6,319 nucleotides of DNA from CAZBZG01 sp964496245 (lineage in GTDB: Bacteria; Planctomycetota; SZUA-567): assembly GCA_964496245.1 (NCBI GenBank), contig CAZBZG010000275.1, forward strand, positions 1 through 6,319. The letters run 5' to 3'. The notes beneath the pieces were generated by a model that made no database searches, had not been told where the DNA came from, and saw nothing but the letters and a program-made list of their open reading frames with translations. Made by a program: the position numbers and the translations under genes. Of this stretch, positions 1 to 6,319 are shown in pieces. Each line of letters begins with the position of its first letter. The stretch's first letter is position 1.

Positions 1-22
1 CGCCTTGTCCTGCAGTGCATTT

Positions 23-119
23 CAGCACCACGAAGAACACGAAGCAGGCGCCTGAGGTCGAGAGCACTCGCAGATCATTGCCAAATCCCTTCGTGCTCTT
101 CGTGTCCTTCGTGGTTCTG
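23..119. repeat. Imperfect inverted repeat with CTTCGTG-type arms
   Basis: The left arm (23-44) and right arm (98-119) are 22 nt each and are reverse complements at 20 of 22 positions. They enclose 53 nt. The arms are built from 9-nt periodic units: the left reads CCACGAAGA then ACACGAAG, and the right reads CTTCGTGTC then CTTCGTGGT. The enclosed DNA holds a perfect 10-nt palindrome, CAGGCGCCTG (45-54), directly against the left arm, and a small CGAG/CTCG hairpin (59-70). As RNA or single-stranded DNA the whole element would form a long stem with a structured loop. I recall similar ACGAAG/CTTCGT intergenic repeats from many Planctomycetes, Verrucomicrobia and Lentisphaerae genomes. Their function is not known to me. 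It may be a dispersed REP-like element or a terminator for an upstream gene lying outside the window. Confidence 0.75.
89..115. repeat. Three tandem 9-mers (CTTCGTGNN)
   Basis: Three consecutive 9-nt units begin at 89, 98 and 107: CTTCGTGCT, CTTCGTGTC and CTTCGTGGT. The first seven bases are identical in all three and only the last two differ. The second and third units form the right arm of the larger inverted repeat, while the first has no full partner on the left side. A left arm with two units and a right arm with three suggests unit gain or loss. Confidence 0.75.
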
Positions 120-402
120 CCTGCGCGTTGCGGCAAGGACGAGCACGTCACAGGCGATCCGGCGGACGCGCAGGAGCGAGTCCCTCCGAATATGACGTTC
201 GCGCGTCTGAACAGTGGATGACGTCCTGGCACCATCGACGCCCGCCGCCCGCACCCCGCCAGCTTCCCGTTGGGGCGGAGCGCCCTACGCCCCTGCAATC
301 GGAGGCGATCGACCGGACAGCCTCTCGACGGGGCCCATGGGCGTGCCTCTCGTGCCGCCGGCCGCGGCCTGGGACAATTCGCCGGCCGCCGCGTTTCCGC
401 GC
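120..402. other. Gene-free intergenic stretch, nothing identified
   Basis: Every reading frame here translates to Arg/Pro/Gly-rich sequence without the hydrophobic pattern or family motifs of a real protein, and none has a convincing ribosome binding site. I see no tRNA, rRNA or CRISPR pattern. The only local structure noted is a short GC hairpin: GGGCG (273-277) pairs with CGCCC (281-285) around a GAG loop. It has no T-run after it. The stretch may hold upstream regulatory sites for the DUF485-symporter unit or an unrecognised small RNA, but nothing here supports either. Confidence 0.5.
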
Positions 403-431
403 TTGCAACCGGCCCAAAGCCCAGCTATACT
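403..431 (+). promoter_or_regulatory. Sigma70-type promoter for the DUF485-symporter unit
   Basis: The -35 element TTGCAA (403-408) and -10 element TATACT (426-431) are separated by 17 nt, the ideal spacing. Each differs from the consensus hexamer (TTGACA, TATAAT) at one or two positions. This is an AT-rich island in very GC-rich surroundings, which makes chance less likely. Transcription would start near 438, giving a 5' leader of about 100 nt before the ATG at 537. A short CCCG/CGGG inverted repeat (433-445) lies across the predicted start point. No recognisable activator site was seen. Confidence 0.6.
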
Positions 432-522
432 TCCCGGTTTTCGGGCTCTGGTGGCTTTGGAACCTCGGCCGCAGTCCGGTGGGCGGGCGGACGGTCCAAC
501 GAGGCCACGGACCGGCCGGGAG

Positions 523-530
523 AAGGGGGA
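523..530 (+). promoter_or_regulatory. Ribosome binding site setting the DUF485 start
   Basis: AAGGGGGA ends 6 nt before the ATG at 537. It favours this start over the in-frame upstream ATG at 270, whose extension would be Arg/Gly-rich and would run across the predicted promoter. Confidence 0.6.
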
Positions 531-536
531 TTCTTC

Positions 537-845
537 ATGCTCCACGGAGGGAACCAACCAACGGGCGACGACCCGGCCGCGGGGTACAAGTCCTCGCTCG
601 GCGTCAAGATGTTTGTCGTCTACGCACTGGTCTACGCGGGGTTCGTAGCCATCAACGTGATCCAGCCGCAGCTCATGGAGCGGACCGTGGTGCTCGGCCT
701 CAACCTGGCCTTGGTCTACGGGGTGGGGCTGATCGTAATGGCCCTGATTCTGGCGATCTTTTACGACAAGAAGTGCGCCAAGCGCGAGGCGGAGCACGCG
801 GCGGGTGACGCGTCGTCCGCTGCGAACGGAAAGGAGGGACAGTAA
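537..845 (+). CDS. DUF485 family small inner-membrane protein (YjcH-like)
   Basis: This 102-residue protein has two predicted membrane helices, at about residues 22-42 and 52-76. The second is followed by a basic, charged tail (YDKKCAKREAE) that would sit in the cytoplasm. The N-terminal 20 residues are polar with no signal peptide. Size, two-helix plan and position fit the DUF485 family, whose members such as E. coli YjcH are encoded directly before the acetate symporter actP. Their biochemical role is unsettled; an accessory or stabilising subunit of the symporter is the usual guess. Its TAA stop shares an A with the ATG of the symporter, so the two are almost certainly co-transcribed and translationally coupled. 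The 26 or so C-terminal residues are Ala/Gly-rich and probably disordered. The family call rests on context plus topology; few individual residues are diagnostic. Confidence 0.8.
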   Translation: MLHGGNQPTGDDPAAGYKSSLGVKMFVVYALVYAGFVAINVIQPQLMERTVVLGLNLALVYGVGLIVMALILAIFYDKKCAKREAEHAAGDASSAANGKEGQ

Positions 846-3058
846 TGGCCATCACCATCTTCCTCCTCTTCGTCGCGTTCGTGCTCGGGCTCTCTTTCTA
901 CCTCGGCCGCATGGCCAAGAGCGCGGGCGGCTACTTCGCCGCGGGCGGCCAGATCCACTGGGCGGTCAACGGCATCGCCTTTGCCGGCGACTACCTCTCG
1001 GCTGCGAGCTTCCTCGGCATCTGCGGCATGATCGCGTTCCTGGGCTACGACGGGTTCCTCTACTCCATCGGCTACCTCGCGGGCTGGATCGTCGCCCTGT
1101 TCGTGGTGGCCGAGCCGCTCAAGCGTATGGGCAAGTTCACGTTCACCGACGCGCTGGACAGCAAGTTCAACAACCGCGGCATCCAGCTGGCCGCGGGCCT
1201 GAGCACCCTGGTGGTCTCGGTCTGCTACCTGATCCCGCAGATGGTGGGCGCGGGAGTGCTCGTAGAGCCGCTGTTGGGCATCCCGCACTACTGGGGCGTG
1301 ACCATGGTAGGCGCGATCGTGATCTTCATCGTGGCCACGGCCGGCATGGCCTCGACCACGTACGTCCAGTTCCTCAAGGGCGCCATGCTCATCCTCTTCT
1401 CCACCGTGCTCGCCATCGCCATGTGCAACCGCGGGCTCGATACCACGCCGGTGCTGAACGAGGAAGGCGGATCCCTCCCCTACTACGCCTACAAGGCGCT
1501 TCCCGCCAAGGCAGTCGACGACACGCTCACGGTCGCCGCGCCGGGCTACTCCGTGGTCGACCGCTACGTCGCCAAGGACAAGGATACGGGCAAGGAGGTG
1601 GCCGCCTTCTACAAGGTCGCGCACCGCGTGCCGCTCGAGAAGACCGCGGACGGATACACCTACTCGCTCAAGGGCCGCAGGCTCCGCCTCGCCCCCGACG
1701 CCAGCGGCAAACTCGCCCGCCTCGAGCGCCAGGAGACCGAAGAGGTCGTGGATATCGGCGGCGTGCCCCACGTCTACAAGACCATCGACGGCGAGAAGGT
1801 TCTCGTGCTCTATACGGGCAACAGCGCCTCGGTCGGCGGCGTCAAGGTGATCGAAGATGACGGCGCGCTCTTGGTGCACGTCGAGGACTGGTGGAAGAAA
1901 CTGCCGGGCCCGGATGGCGGTCCGGTCCTGGTCGAGGTCCAGTCCAAGACCGTCAAGCCCGACGGCGGGGTCTGGGTCAACGGCATGCCCAAGCGCGGCA
2001 CGAACCGGCTGCGCCAGATGGGCCGCGTGGCCAAGCTGCCGGCCAAATACGGGAAGAAGACGGGAAGCGTCGGGCCGTTCGAGTTCCTGAGCATCATGTC
2101 GAACCCGGAGACCGAGCTCGAACTGCCCAAGAGCATGAAGATCCCCTCGGCCGACGAGGAGGTCAAGGTCTTCTATCCCCAGGCCATCGCCGGGAACAAG
2201 TACATGCGCCCCGGCCAGAAGTTCAAGCTCGAGCCCGCGCCAGGCGAAAAGCCCGAGACCACGTGGCTCAACCGCATCAACTTCGTCTCTCTCATGCTCG
2301 CGCTCTTCTTCGGCACGGCTGCGCTCCCGCACATCCTGATCCGGTACTACACGGTGCCGAGCCCGGCAGCGGCGCGCAAGAGCACGATCGTGGCCATCGC
2401 GGCCATCGGCTTCTTCTACGTACTCACGATCTACCTGGGCGCGGGCGCCACCGTGAACGGGGCGGTCAACCCGGAGACGAGCAACATGAGCGCCCCGCTC
2501 TTGGCGCGCAGTTTCGGGGAACTCCTCTTCGCCGTGATCTCGGCCATCGCCTTCGCCACCGTGCTCGGCACGGTCTCGGGCCTGATCGTGGCCTCCTCCG
2601 GCGCCATCGCGCACGACCTCCTCGACCGTTACTGCAACTTGAACATGACCGAAAAGACCAAGGTGCTCGTGGGCAAACTCTCCGCGTTCTCAGTGGGCCT
2701 GATCGCCATCATTCTCGGCATCGTCTTCCGGGGGATGAACGTGAGCTTTCTGGTGGGCTGGGCGTTCGCCGTGGCTGCGAGCGCCAATCTGCCCGCGATC
2801 ATCATGCTGCTCTTCTGGAAGAAGACCACGGCCCAGGGCATCGTGGCGTCGATCTTCGCGGGCACGATCTCGGCGCTCGGCATCATCCTGCTCTCGCCCG
2901 AAATGTTCGTGCGCTACGGCTACACGGCCGTGGAAGCCGCGGCCAAGGCGCCGATCCCCCTCGGCCAGCCGGGGATCGTCTCCATCCCGCTCAGCTTCGT
3001 CACGCTCGTCCTGGTCTCCATGATGAGCCAGCCGAAGTCGGATGCCCTGAAAGCCTGA
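845..3058 (+). CDS. actP: Sodium:solute symporter, ActP-like, with large loop insertion
   Basis: This 737-residue SSS-family secondary transporter probably takes up acetate or a similar short carboxylate with Na+ or another cation. AGDYLSAASFLG (47-58), GYDGFLYSIGYLAGW (67-81), YLIPQMVGAGVLVEPLLG (128-145), TAALPHILIRYYTV (491-504) and FATVLGTVSGL (570-580) follow ActP almost word for word. I count 13 membrane helices, beginning near residues 3, 40, 70, 115, 150, 174, 477, 513, 558, 611, 633, 664 and 709. T576 and S578 lie where the family's sodium-binding hydroxyls are expected; this is inferred. The cleaved leader I remember in E. coli ActP is absent. E. coli ActP has about 549 residues. 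The excess here is a hydrophilic segment at about 199-476 between helices 6 and 7, predicted to face outward. The reading frame is unbroken across it. AAGGAGG (831-837) sits 7 nt before the start. Substrate is unproven. Confidence 0.88.
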   Translation: MAITIFLLFVAFVLGLSFYLGRMAKSAGGYFAAGGQIHWAVNGIAFAGDYLSAASFLGICGMIAFLGYDGFLYSIGYLAGWIVALFVVAEPLKRMGKFTFTDALDSKFNNRGIQLAAGLSTLVVSVCYLIPQMVGAGVLVEPLLGIPHYWGVTMVGAIVIFIVATAGMASTTYVQFLKGAMLILFSTVLAIAMCNRGLDTTPVLNEEGGSLPYYAYKALPAKAVDDTLTVAAPGYSVVDRYVAKDKDTGKEVAAFYKVAHRVPLEKTADGYTYSLKGRRLRLAPDASGKLARLERQETEEVVDIGGVPHVYKTIDGEKVLVLYTGNSASVGGVKVIEDDGALLVHVEDWWKKLPGPDGGPVLVEVQSKTVKPDGGVWVNGMPKRGTNRLRQMGRVAKLPAKYGKKTGSVGPFEFLSIMSNPETELELPKSMKIPSADEEVKVFYPQAIAGNKYMRPGQKFKLEPAPGEKPETTWLNRINFVSLMLALFFGTAALPHILIRYYTVPSPAAARKSTIVAIAAIGFFYVLTIYLGAGATVNGAVNPETSNMSAPLLARSFGELLFAVISAIAFATVLGTVSGLIVASSGAIAHDLLDRYCNLNMTEKTKVLVGKLSAFSVGLIAIILGIVFRGMNVSFLVGWAFAVAASANLPAIIMLLFWKKTTAQGIVASIFAGTISALGIILLSPEMFVRYGYTAVEAAAKAPIPLGQPGIVSIPLSFVTLVLVSMMSQPKSDALKA

Positions 3059-3087
3059 GGGCCCATCCCAGCCACGCGTCTCATGCG

Positions 3088-3122
3088 CAGGGGCACGGAC
3101 CGACCGTGCCCCTGGGTTGTTT
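3088..3122 (+). terminator. Intrinsic terminator after the symporter
   Basis: A perfect 11-bp stem (3088-3098 with 3104-3114) closes a 5-nt loop, ACCGA, and is followed by GGTTGTTT, a short imperfect T-run. It begins 30 nt after the symporter stop and precedes the next promoter by about 30 nt. The stem is very stable; the T-run is weak, as often in GC-rich genomes. It separates the transporter unit from the TPR-ATPase unit. Confidence 0.75.
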
Positions 3123-3151
3123 CCTACGGCAGCGCCGGCCGCGCGGTGCGC

Positions 3152-3180
3152 TTGACAAATGCGGTTTGCCGGGATAGTTT
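3152..3180 (+). promoter_or_regulatory. Sigma70-type promoter for the TPR-ATPase unit
   Basis: A perfect -35 hexamer, TTGACA (3152-3157), is followed by two candidate -10 elements: GATAGT (3173-3178, 15-nt spacer, the closer match) or TAGTTT (3175-3180, 17-nt spacer). The surrounding TTGACAAAT and ATAGTTT are AT-rich against a GC-rich background. Transcription would start near 3185, leaving a leader of about 35 nt before the GTG at 3220. The position between the terminator and the TPR gene supports a separate transcription unit. Confidence 0.6.
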
Positions 3181-3186
3181 CGGAAC

Positions 3187-3215
3187 CGGCCGGCGTTTGT
3201 CCGGCCGCCGGAGGA
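3187..3215 (+). promoter_or_regulatory. Leader hairpin overlapping or abutting the TPR ribosome binding site
   Basis: Two mutually exclusive stems can form. CGGCCGG (3187-3193) can pair with CCGGCCG (3201-3207) around CGTTTGT, leaving the ribosome binding site GGAGGA (3210-3215) free. Alternatively CCGGCG (3190-3195) can pair with CGCCGG (3206-3211), covering its first two G residues. Translation might be modulated this way, but self-complementary GC strings arise easily in such DNA. Confidence 0.3.
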
Positions 3216-3219
3216 CCCC

Positions 3220-4191
3220 GTGGGTACAGCCCCATACCGAGAGTTCCAGGATCTGCTCAGCCGGGGCGACTGCAAGGGCGCGATCGCGCTGGCCGAGCGG
3301 GAGAGCCTCCAGAGCCGGAATCGCAACGGGTTCTGGCCCACCCAGCTGGCGCGCGCGTTCCAACAGGACCGCCAATACGCGCGGGCGCGCGAAGCGGCGG
3401 AGCGCGCCCTGGAGGAAGCGCCGCAGAACGCCTACGCCCTGCTCGCCCGCGCCGACGCCCTCCATGCCGAGAAACGCTTCCGGGACGCGCTCGCAGACTA
3501 CGAGGAAGTGCTGGGACTGGACGAATCCCGCACGCGCGGCCGCGCCGTGCAAGGGGCGCTGCGGTGCCTGGCCGCGCTCGAAGCGTGGCAGCGCATCCGC
3601 GACAAGCTCCCGGAGTGGCTGTCCGGGCCTGCGGCGCTCGAATGGCAGGCGCGCGCGCTCGCCGGCCTCGGCCGCAGGGACGACGCGTTGGCCGCCTGCC
3701 ACGCGTGGCTCACCGACCAGCCCGATCATCCGCCCGCGCTCTGGCTGCTCACCGAACTCGAGATCGAACGCGACGGCCTGGAGGCCGTGCTCGGCCGCAT
3801 GAGCCGGCTCGCGCGCATCCCCTCGCGGCCGGACATCTACCGCGAGATCGCGGCCTCGCTCTGCCGGCGCGCCGGGCGGACCGACGACGCGCTCGACCAG
3901 TACGCCAAGCTCGCTGCAAAACGCCCCCACCCCCGCGTGACGCGCAAGCAGGCCTTCACCCTGGCCAAGAGCGGACGGGAGACCGAGGCCATCCCCCTGA
4001 TGGAGGAACTCCTGCGCCTCGACCCTGCGGACCACTACGTGCACGCGGCTTACGGGGCGGCCTGCGGCCGGGCGGACGAACTCGACCGGGCCGAAGCCTT
4101 CTACCGGGAGTTGATCGCCGCGCACCCCGAGCACAAGCCCCTCCACGGGCGCCTGCGCAAAATCCGCAATCGGGCGAAGGAGGCGCGATGA
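3220..4191 (+). CDS. Tetratricopeptide-repeat (TPR) protein
   Basis: This is a 323-residue protein made almost wholly of TPR-like helical hairpins, at about residues 36-69, 70-103, 138-169, 205-236, 240-270 and 271-304. Repeat hallmarks are visible: the second reads AYALLARADAL...FRDALADYEEVLGLD and the last ends AEAFYRELIAAHPE. Residues 104-137 and 170-204 are degenerate. There is no signal peptide, membrane helix or enzymatic domain, so it should be a cytoplasmic scaffold or adaptor. The tail is strongly basic (GRLRKIRNRAKEAR). The GTG start is chosen because GGAGGA (3210-3215) lies just upstream and the first Met codon inside the frame comes only at residue 192. Its TGA stop overlaps the ATG of the ATPase gene (ATGA), implying translational coupling and probably a shared complex or pathway. 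The sequence does not reveal its partner or function. Confidence 0.85.
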   Translation: MGTAPYREFQDLLSRGDCKGAIALAERESLQSRNRNGFWPTQLARAFQQDRQYARAREAAERALEEAPQNAYALLARADALHAEKRFRDALADYEEVLGLDESRTRGRAVQGALRCLAALEAWQRIRDKLPEWLSGPAALEWQARALAGLGRRDDALAACHAWLTDQPDHPPALWLLTELEIERDGLEAVLGRMSRLARIPSRPDIYREIAASLCRRAGRTDDALDQYAKLAAKRPHPRVTRKQAFTLAKSGRETEAIPLMEELLRLDPADHYVHAAYGAACGRADELDRAEAFYRELIAAHPEHKPLHGRLRKIRNRAKEAR

Positions 4192-6319
4192 CTCCGGCCC
4201 AGCGCATCCGCGATCTCGTAGACGTTCCGCCCGTGCAGACCGTGATCCGGCTGGACGACGGCCGCCGCGACCCCGCACGCCTCACGTCCTCGTTCGTGCT
4301 CACCGCCGAGGTCGAAGCCCACCTCTCGGTGCTCGGTCAGGCACTTTTGCGCGAGACCGGCCAGGGGTATTTCCTGCAGGGCGACTTCGGATCCGGCAAG
4401 AGCCACTTCCTGGCCGCGCTCACCGCCTTTCTCACCGGAGCCGAAGGCGCCGACGCCTTCGGCGAGCGACACCCCGAACTCGCCGCGCTCGCTGCCAGCG
4501 ACCGCCGGTTCCTCGTGGCTGACGTCTCCCTGGTTCACCACCGGGGCACCACCCCGCTCGAGGCCGCGGTGATCGGCCGGATCGAAACGCTTCTGTCCGA
4601 AGCCGGCGCCCCGGTCACGCTCACGCCCCTGGCGAACTTCCTCGCCCATCTCAAGGCGCTGGCCGCCGACCCGCAGATCGCCGCGTCCCTGGCCGAAGCC
4701 GCGGACGTGCCCGCCGGCGAGGTCGCGGACTGGATCGACGCGCAACCGCGCCAGGCCTACACCGCGGGCACGCGCCTCATCCAGTCCCTGGGCCTGCCCC
4801 GGCCCGAGGCGCTGGTCGAGGACCGGCACGAGACCCTGTCCAAGGCGCTCGACGCGATCCGGCGCGCCGGGTTCCACGGGCTGGTGCTCCTGCTCGACGA
4901 AGTCTCGGAGTTTTTCCGCTCCAAACCCAGCGCCCAGCGGCTCAACGAGGACGCCCGCACCCTGCAGCTCCTGGGCGAACTCGCAGCCGACGCGCCGCTC
5001 TGGATCGTGGGCGCGGTGCAGGAGAGCATCGAACGCACGGGCGATCTGGCCCAGCTCACGTTCCGCAAGATCAAGGACCGGTTCCCCATCAAGCTCACGC
5101 TCTCGACCGTGCACATCCGCCAGCTCCTCGCCCAGCGGCTCGTGCAGCGGAAGCCCGGCGCCGCGGAGGTCATCCGGCAGATCCACGAAGAGGCCAAGAA
5201 GCAATTCGCCACGTTCACGTGGGACTTCGAGACCTTTTGCGATGCCTACCCCGTGCACCCGGCCACGCTCCATCTGCTCGAAGGGCTGGGCGACCTCTTC
5301 AGCGAGCACCGGGGGGTTGTGGATTTCGTGCACGCCCAGATCGCGGGCGACCCCGCGCGGCAGATTGCGGGGATCCTCGACCGGCCCTGCACCGAGCTCT
5401 TGGCGCCGGACAGCATCTACGACCATTTCGAGCTGCGGCTGCAGGAATTCAGCGACTTCAACGTCTACCCGCGCCACGTCATCCCGCACCTGGACGCCAC
5501 CATCGATCGCGTGCTGGAAGACGCCGAAGACCGGCGCCTCGCCCGGCGGCTCGTTCGCATGCTCGTACTCTTTCGGCTCCATCCCACAGCCGAGGAGCCT
5601 TCGGTACGCGGGCTGACCGAGCTCGCGGCCTGCATGCTGGCCGATCAGGATCCGGACCTGAGCGTGGAGTTCGTGGCCGAAGCCGTCCTCGAGCCGGTGG
5701 CCGAAGCGAGCGCCTTTCTCGTGCGGGAGTCCGCCGCAGGCGGCGATCGCCTGGCGGCCACGTTCCGCGTGACCACGCGCGAAGACCCGTCCAAGACGCT
5801 GCGCGCGCGCATCCGCCACGCAGCCGACGAGCTCGCAGAGGGCGACTCCCGCCTGCTGCGGCCCGTGCTCGCAGAACTCCCCGAGTCCATGGCCTGGCCC
5901 GGCCCGGACCTCCTGAAGCGCCCGATCGAACGTCCCGTCGTCTGGCGCCAGAGCACGCGGCAGGCCCTGGTCGCTTTCTGCGAGACGGGAGAGGAGGACG
6001 AACTCGCCCGCGCGCTCGACGCGCGCCTGGCTTCGGGCGAAGCAGACCTCGCCCTGGTATTTGGGAGCGGCCATACGGCGCCGGCGAGCGCGCACACGGC
6101 CTTCTGGCAGATTCCGCTCCCCGCGGATCCCGGCCCCTTGCGCGAATACCGCGCCGCCCACCTCGTGGCCGACGCGCTCAAGCCGGGCAATCCGGCCGAC
6201 GGGCCGCTCATCGAACCGGCCCGGGACGCCATCAAACGCCTGGCGCCCGAGGCCCGGGAAAAGGCGCTCGAAGCCCTGTACGCCGGCGCGTTCGTTCAGC
6301 CGGACGTGGCGCTCGACCC
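4188..6319 (+). CDS. Large P-loop ATPase, DUF6079 / PglY-BrxC-like (3' end beyond window)
   Basis: The frame is open for 710 full codons and runs off the edge, so the C-terminus is missing; relatives I recall exceed 1,000 residues. The N-terminus RIRDLVDVPPVQTVIRL (6-22), then SFVLTAEVEAHL (35-46), leads to Walker A GDFGSGKS (65-72, K71). Walker B is LVLLLDEVSE (232-241, D237/E238). It is followed by NED (253-255), a strand ending in Q278 (WIVGAVQES) that may serve as sensor 1, and FRKIKDRFP (292-300), a possible arginine finger. YPVHP (354-358) and HRGVVDF (374-380) come next. This order matches BrxC/PglY ATPases of BREX phage defence, and most closely DUF6079 proteins as I remember them. 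An ATP-driven role in a nucleic-acid-directed complex is inferred. AAGGAGG (4177-4183) precedes the ATG, which overlaps the TPR stop. It is unlikely to be a simple AAA+ protease or replication ATPase, given the long downstream region (residues 400-710) without such domains. Confidence 0.8.
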   Translation, partial: MTPAQRIRDLVDVPPVQTVIRLDDGRRDPARLTSSFVLTAEVEAHLSVLGQALLRETGQGYFLQGDFGSGKSHFLAALTAFLTGAEGADAFGERHPELAALAASDRRFLVADVSLVHHRGTTPLEAAVIGRIETLLSEAGAPVTLTPLANFLAHLKALAADPQIAASLAEAADVPAGEVADWIDAQPRQAYTAGTRLIQSLGLPRPEALVEDRHETLSKALDAIRRAGFHGLVLLLDEVSEFFRSKPSAQRLNEDARTLQLLGELAADAPLWIVGAVQESIERTGDLAQLTFRKIKDRFPIKLTLSTVHIRQLLAQRLVQRKPGAAEVIRQIHEEAKKQFATFTWDFETFCDAYPVHPATLHLLEGLGDLFSEHRGVVDFVHAQIAGDPARQIAGILDRPCTELLAPDSIYDHFELRLQEFSDFNVYPRHVIPHLDATIDRVLEDAEDRRLARRLVRMLVLFRLHPTAEEPSVRGLTELAACMLADQDPDLSVEFVAEAVLEPVAEASAFLVRESAAGGDRLAATFRVTTREDPSKTLRARIRHAADELAEGDSRLLRPVLAELPESMAWPGPDLLKRPIERPVVWRQSTRQALVAFCETGEEDELARALDARLASGEADLALVFGSGHTAPASAHTAFWQIPLPADPGPLREYRAAHLVADALKPGNPADGPLIEPARDAIKRLAPEAREKALEALYAGAFVQPDVALD

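Noticed and set aside
23..119. Possible CRISPR array at the left edge
   Set aside because: The repeated units are 9 nt, contiguous or inverted, with no spacers of regular length and no cas genes. It is an inverted or tandem repeat element.
271..287. Short GC hairpin as a terminator for an upstream gene
   Set aside because: The stem is only 5 strong base pairs, no T-run follows, and no upstream gene is visible in the window.
270..536. N-terminal extension of the DUF485 gene to the in-frame ATG at 270
   Set aside because: The added 89 residues would be Arg/Gly/Ala-rich and would span the predicted promoter. The ATG at 537 has a good ribosome binding site 6 nt upstream and gives the usual family size.
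128..808. 226-residue plus-strand frame across the intergenic region and the DUF485 gene
   Set aside because: The composition is Arg/Pro/Gly-rich without any recognisable domain, and its end overlaps the DUF485 gene in another phase.
761..2614. 617-residue open frame on the minus strand opposite the symporter
   Set aside because: It encodes His/Arg/Glu/Asp/Gly-rich sequence with no hydrophobic core pattern and lies antisense to a clearly recognised transporter. It is an artefact of high GC at third codon positions.
845..3058. Frameshifted or fused gene as the explanation for the oversized symporter
   Set aside because: The reading frame is continuous, the conserved helices on both sides are in the same frame, and the inserted segment has the same codon character. 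It is a true in-frame loop insertion.
1891..3177. 428-residue plus-strand frame overlapping the symporter in another phase
   Set aside because: The translation is Arg/His/Gly/Pro-rich and unlike a folded protein. The symporter frame there encodes conserved membrane helices.
4101..6161. 686-residue open frame on the minus strand opposite the ATPase
   Set aside because: The plus-strand frame carries ordered Walker A, Walker B and YPVHP motifs over 710 codons, whereas the antisense translation is low-complexity and charged with no motif.

Overview
The window is very GC-rich, and its reading frames have G/C-heavy third codon positions, which is why long spurious frames appear on the opposite strand. 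It is a bacterial chromosomal segment with two transcription units, both on the + strand. The intergenic repeat at the left edge is built from CTTCGTG-type 9-mers. From memory, such repeats are common between genes in Planctomycetes, Verrucomicrobia, Lentisphaerae and some related candidate phyla. I therefore lean towards a high-GC member of the PVC group or a neighbouring phylum, but this is a weak assignment.

Positions 1-536 hold no convincing gene. They contain an imperfect inverted repeat (23-119), a stretch with nothing I can name (120-402), and a good sigma70-type promoter (403-431) with a leader of about 100 nt. The first unit follows: a small two-helix DUF485 membrane protein (537-845), then a sodium:solute symporter of the ActP (cation/acetate) type (845-3058). 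The stop and start codons of the two genes share one base. This is the yjcH-actP arrangement, so the pair probably imports acetate or another short carboxylate using an ion gradient. The symporter carries about 245 extra residues between membrane helices 6 and 7, on the predicted outer face. A strong hairpin with a short T-rich tail (3088-3122) ends the unit.

A second promoter (3152-3180) and a structured leader open a new unit. It encodes a cytoplasmic TPR-repeat protein (3220-4191) and, through an ATGA overlap, a large P-loop ATPase (from 4188) that is still open at the window edge after 710 codons. The ATPase has the N-terminal plan of the BrxC/PglY superfamily and most resembles DUF6079 proteins as I remember them. 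PglY and BrxC are core ATPases of BREX phage-defence systems, so this unit could be the left end of a BREX-like or other defence locus. No methyltransferase, PglZ-type phosphatase or helicase is visible here, so the defence role is inferred from family membership alone. The DNA beyond 6319 would decide it.
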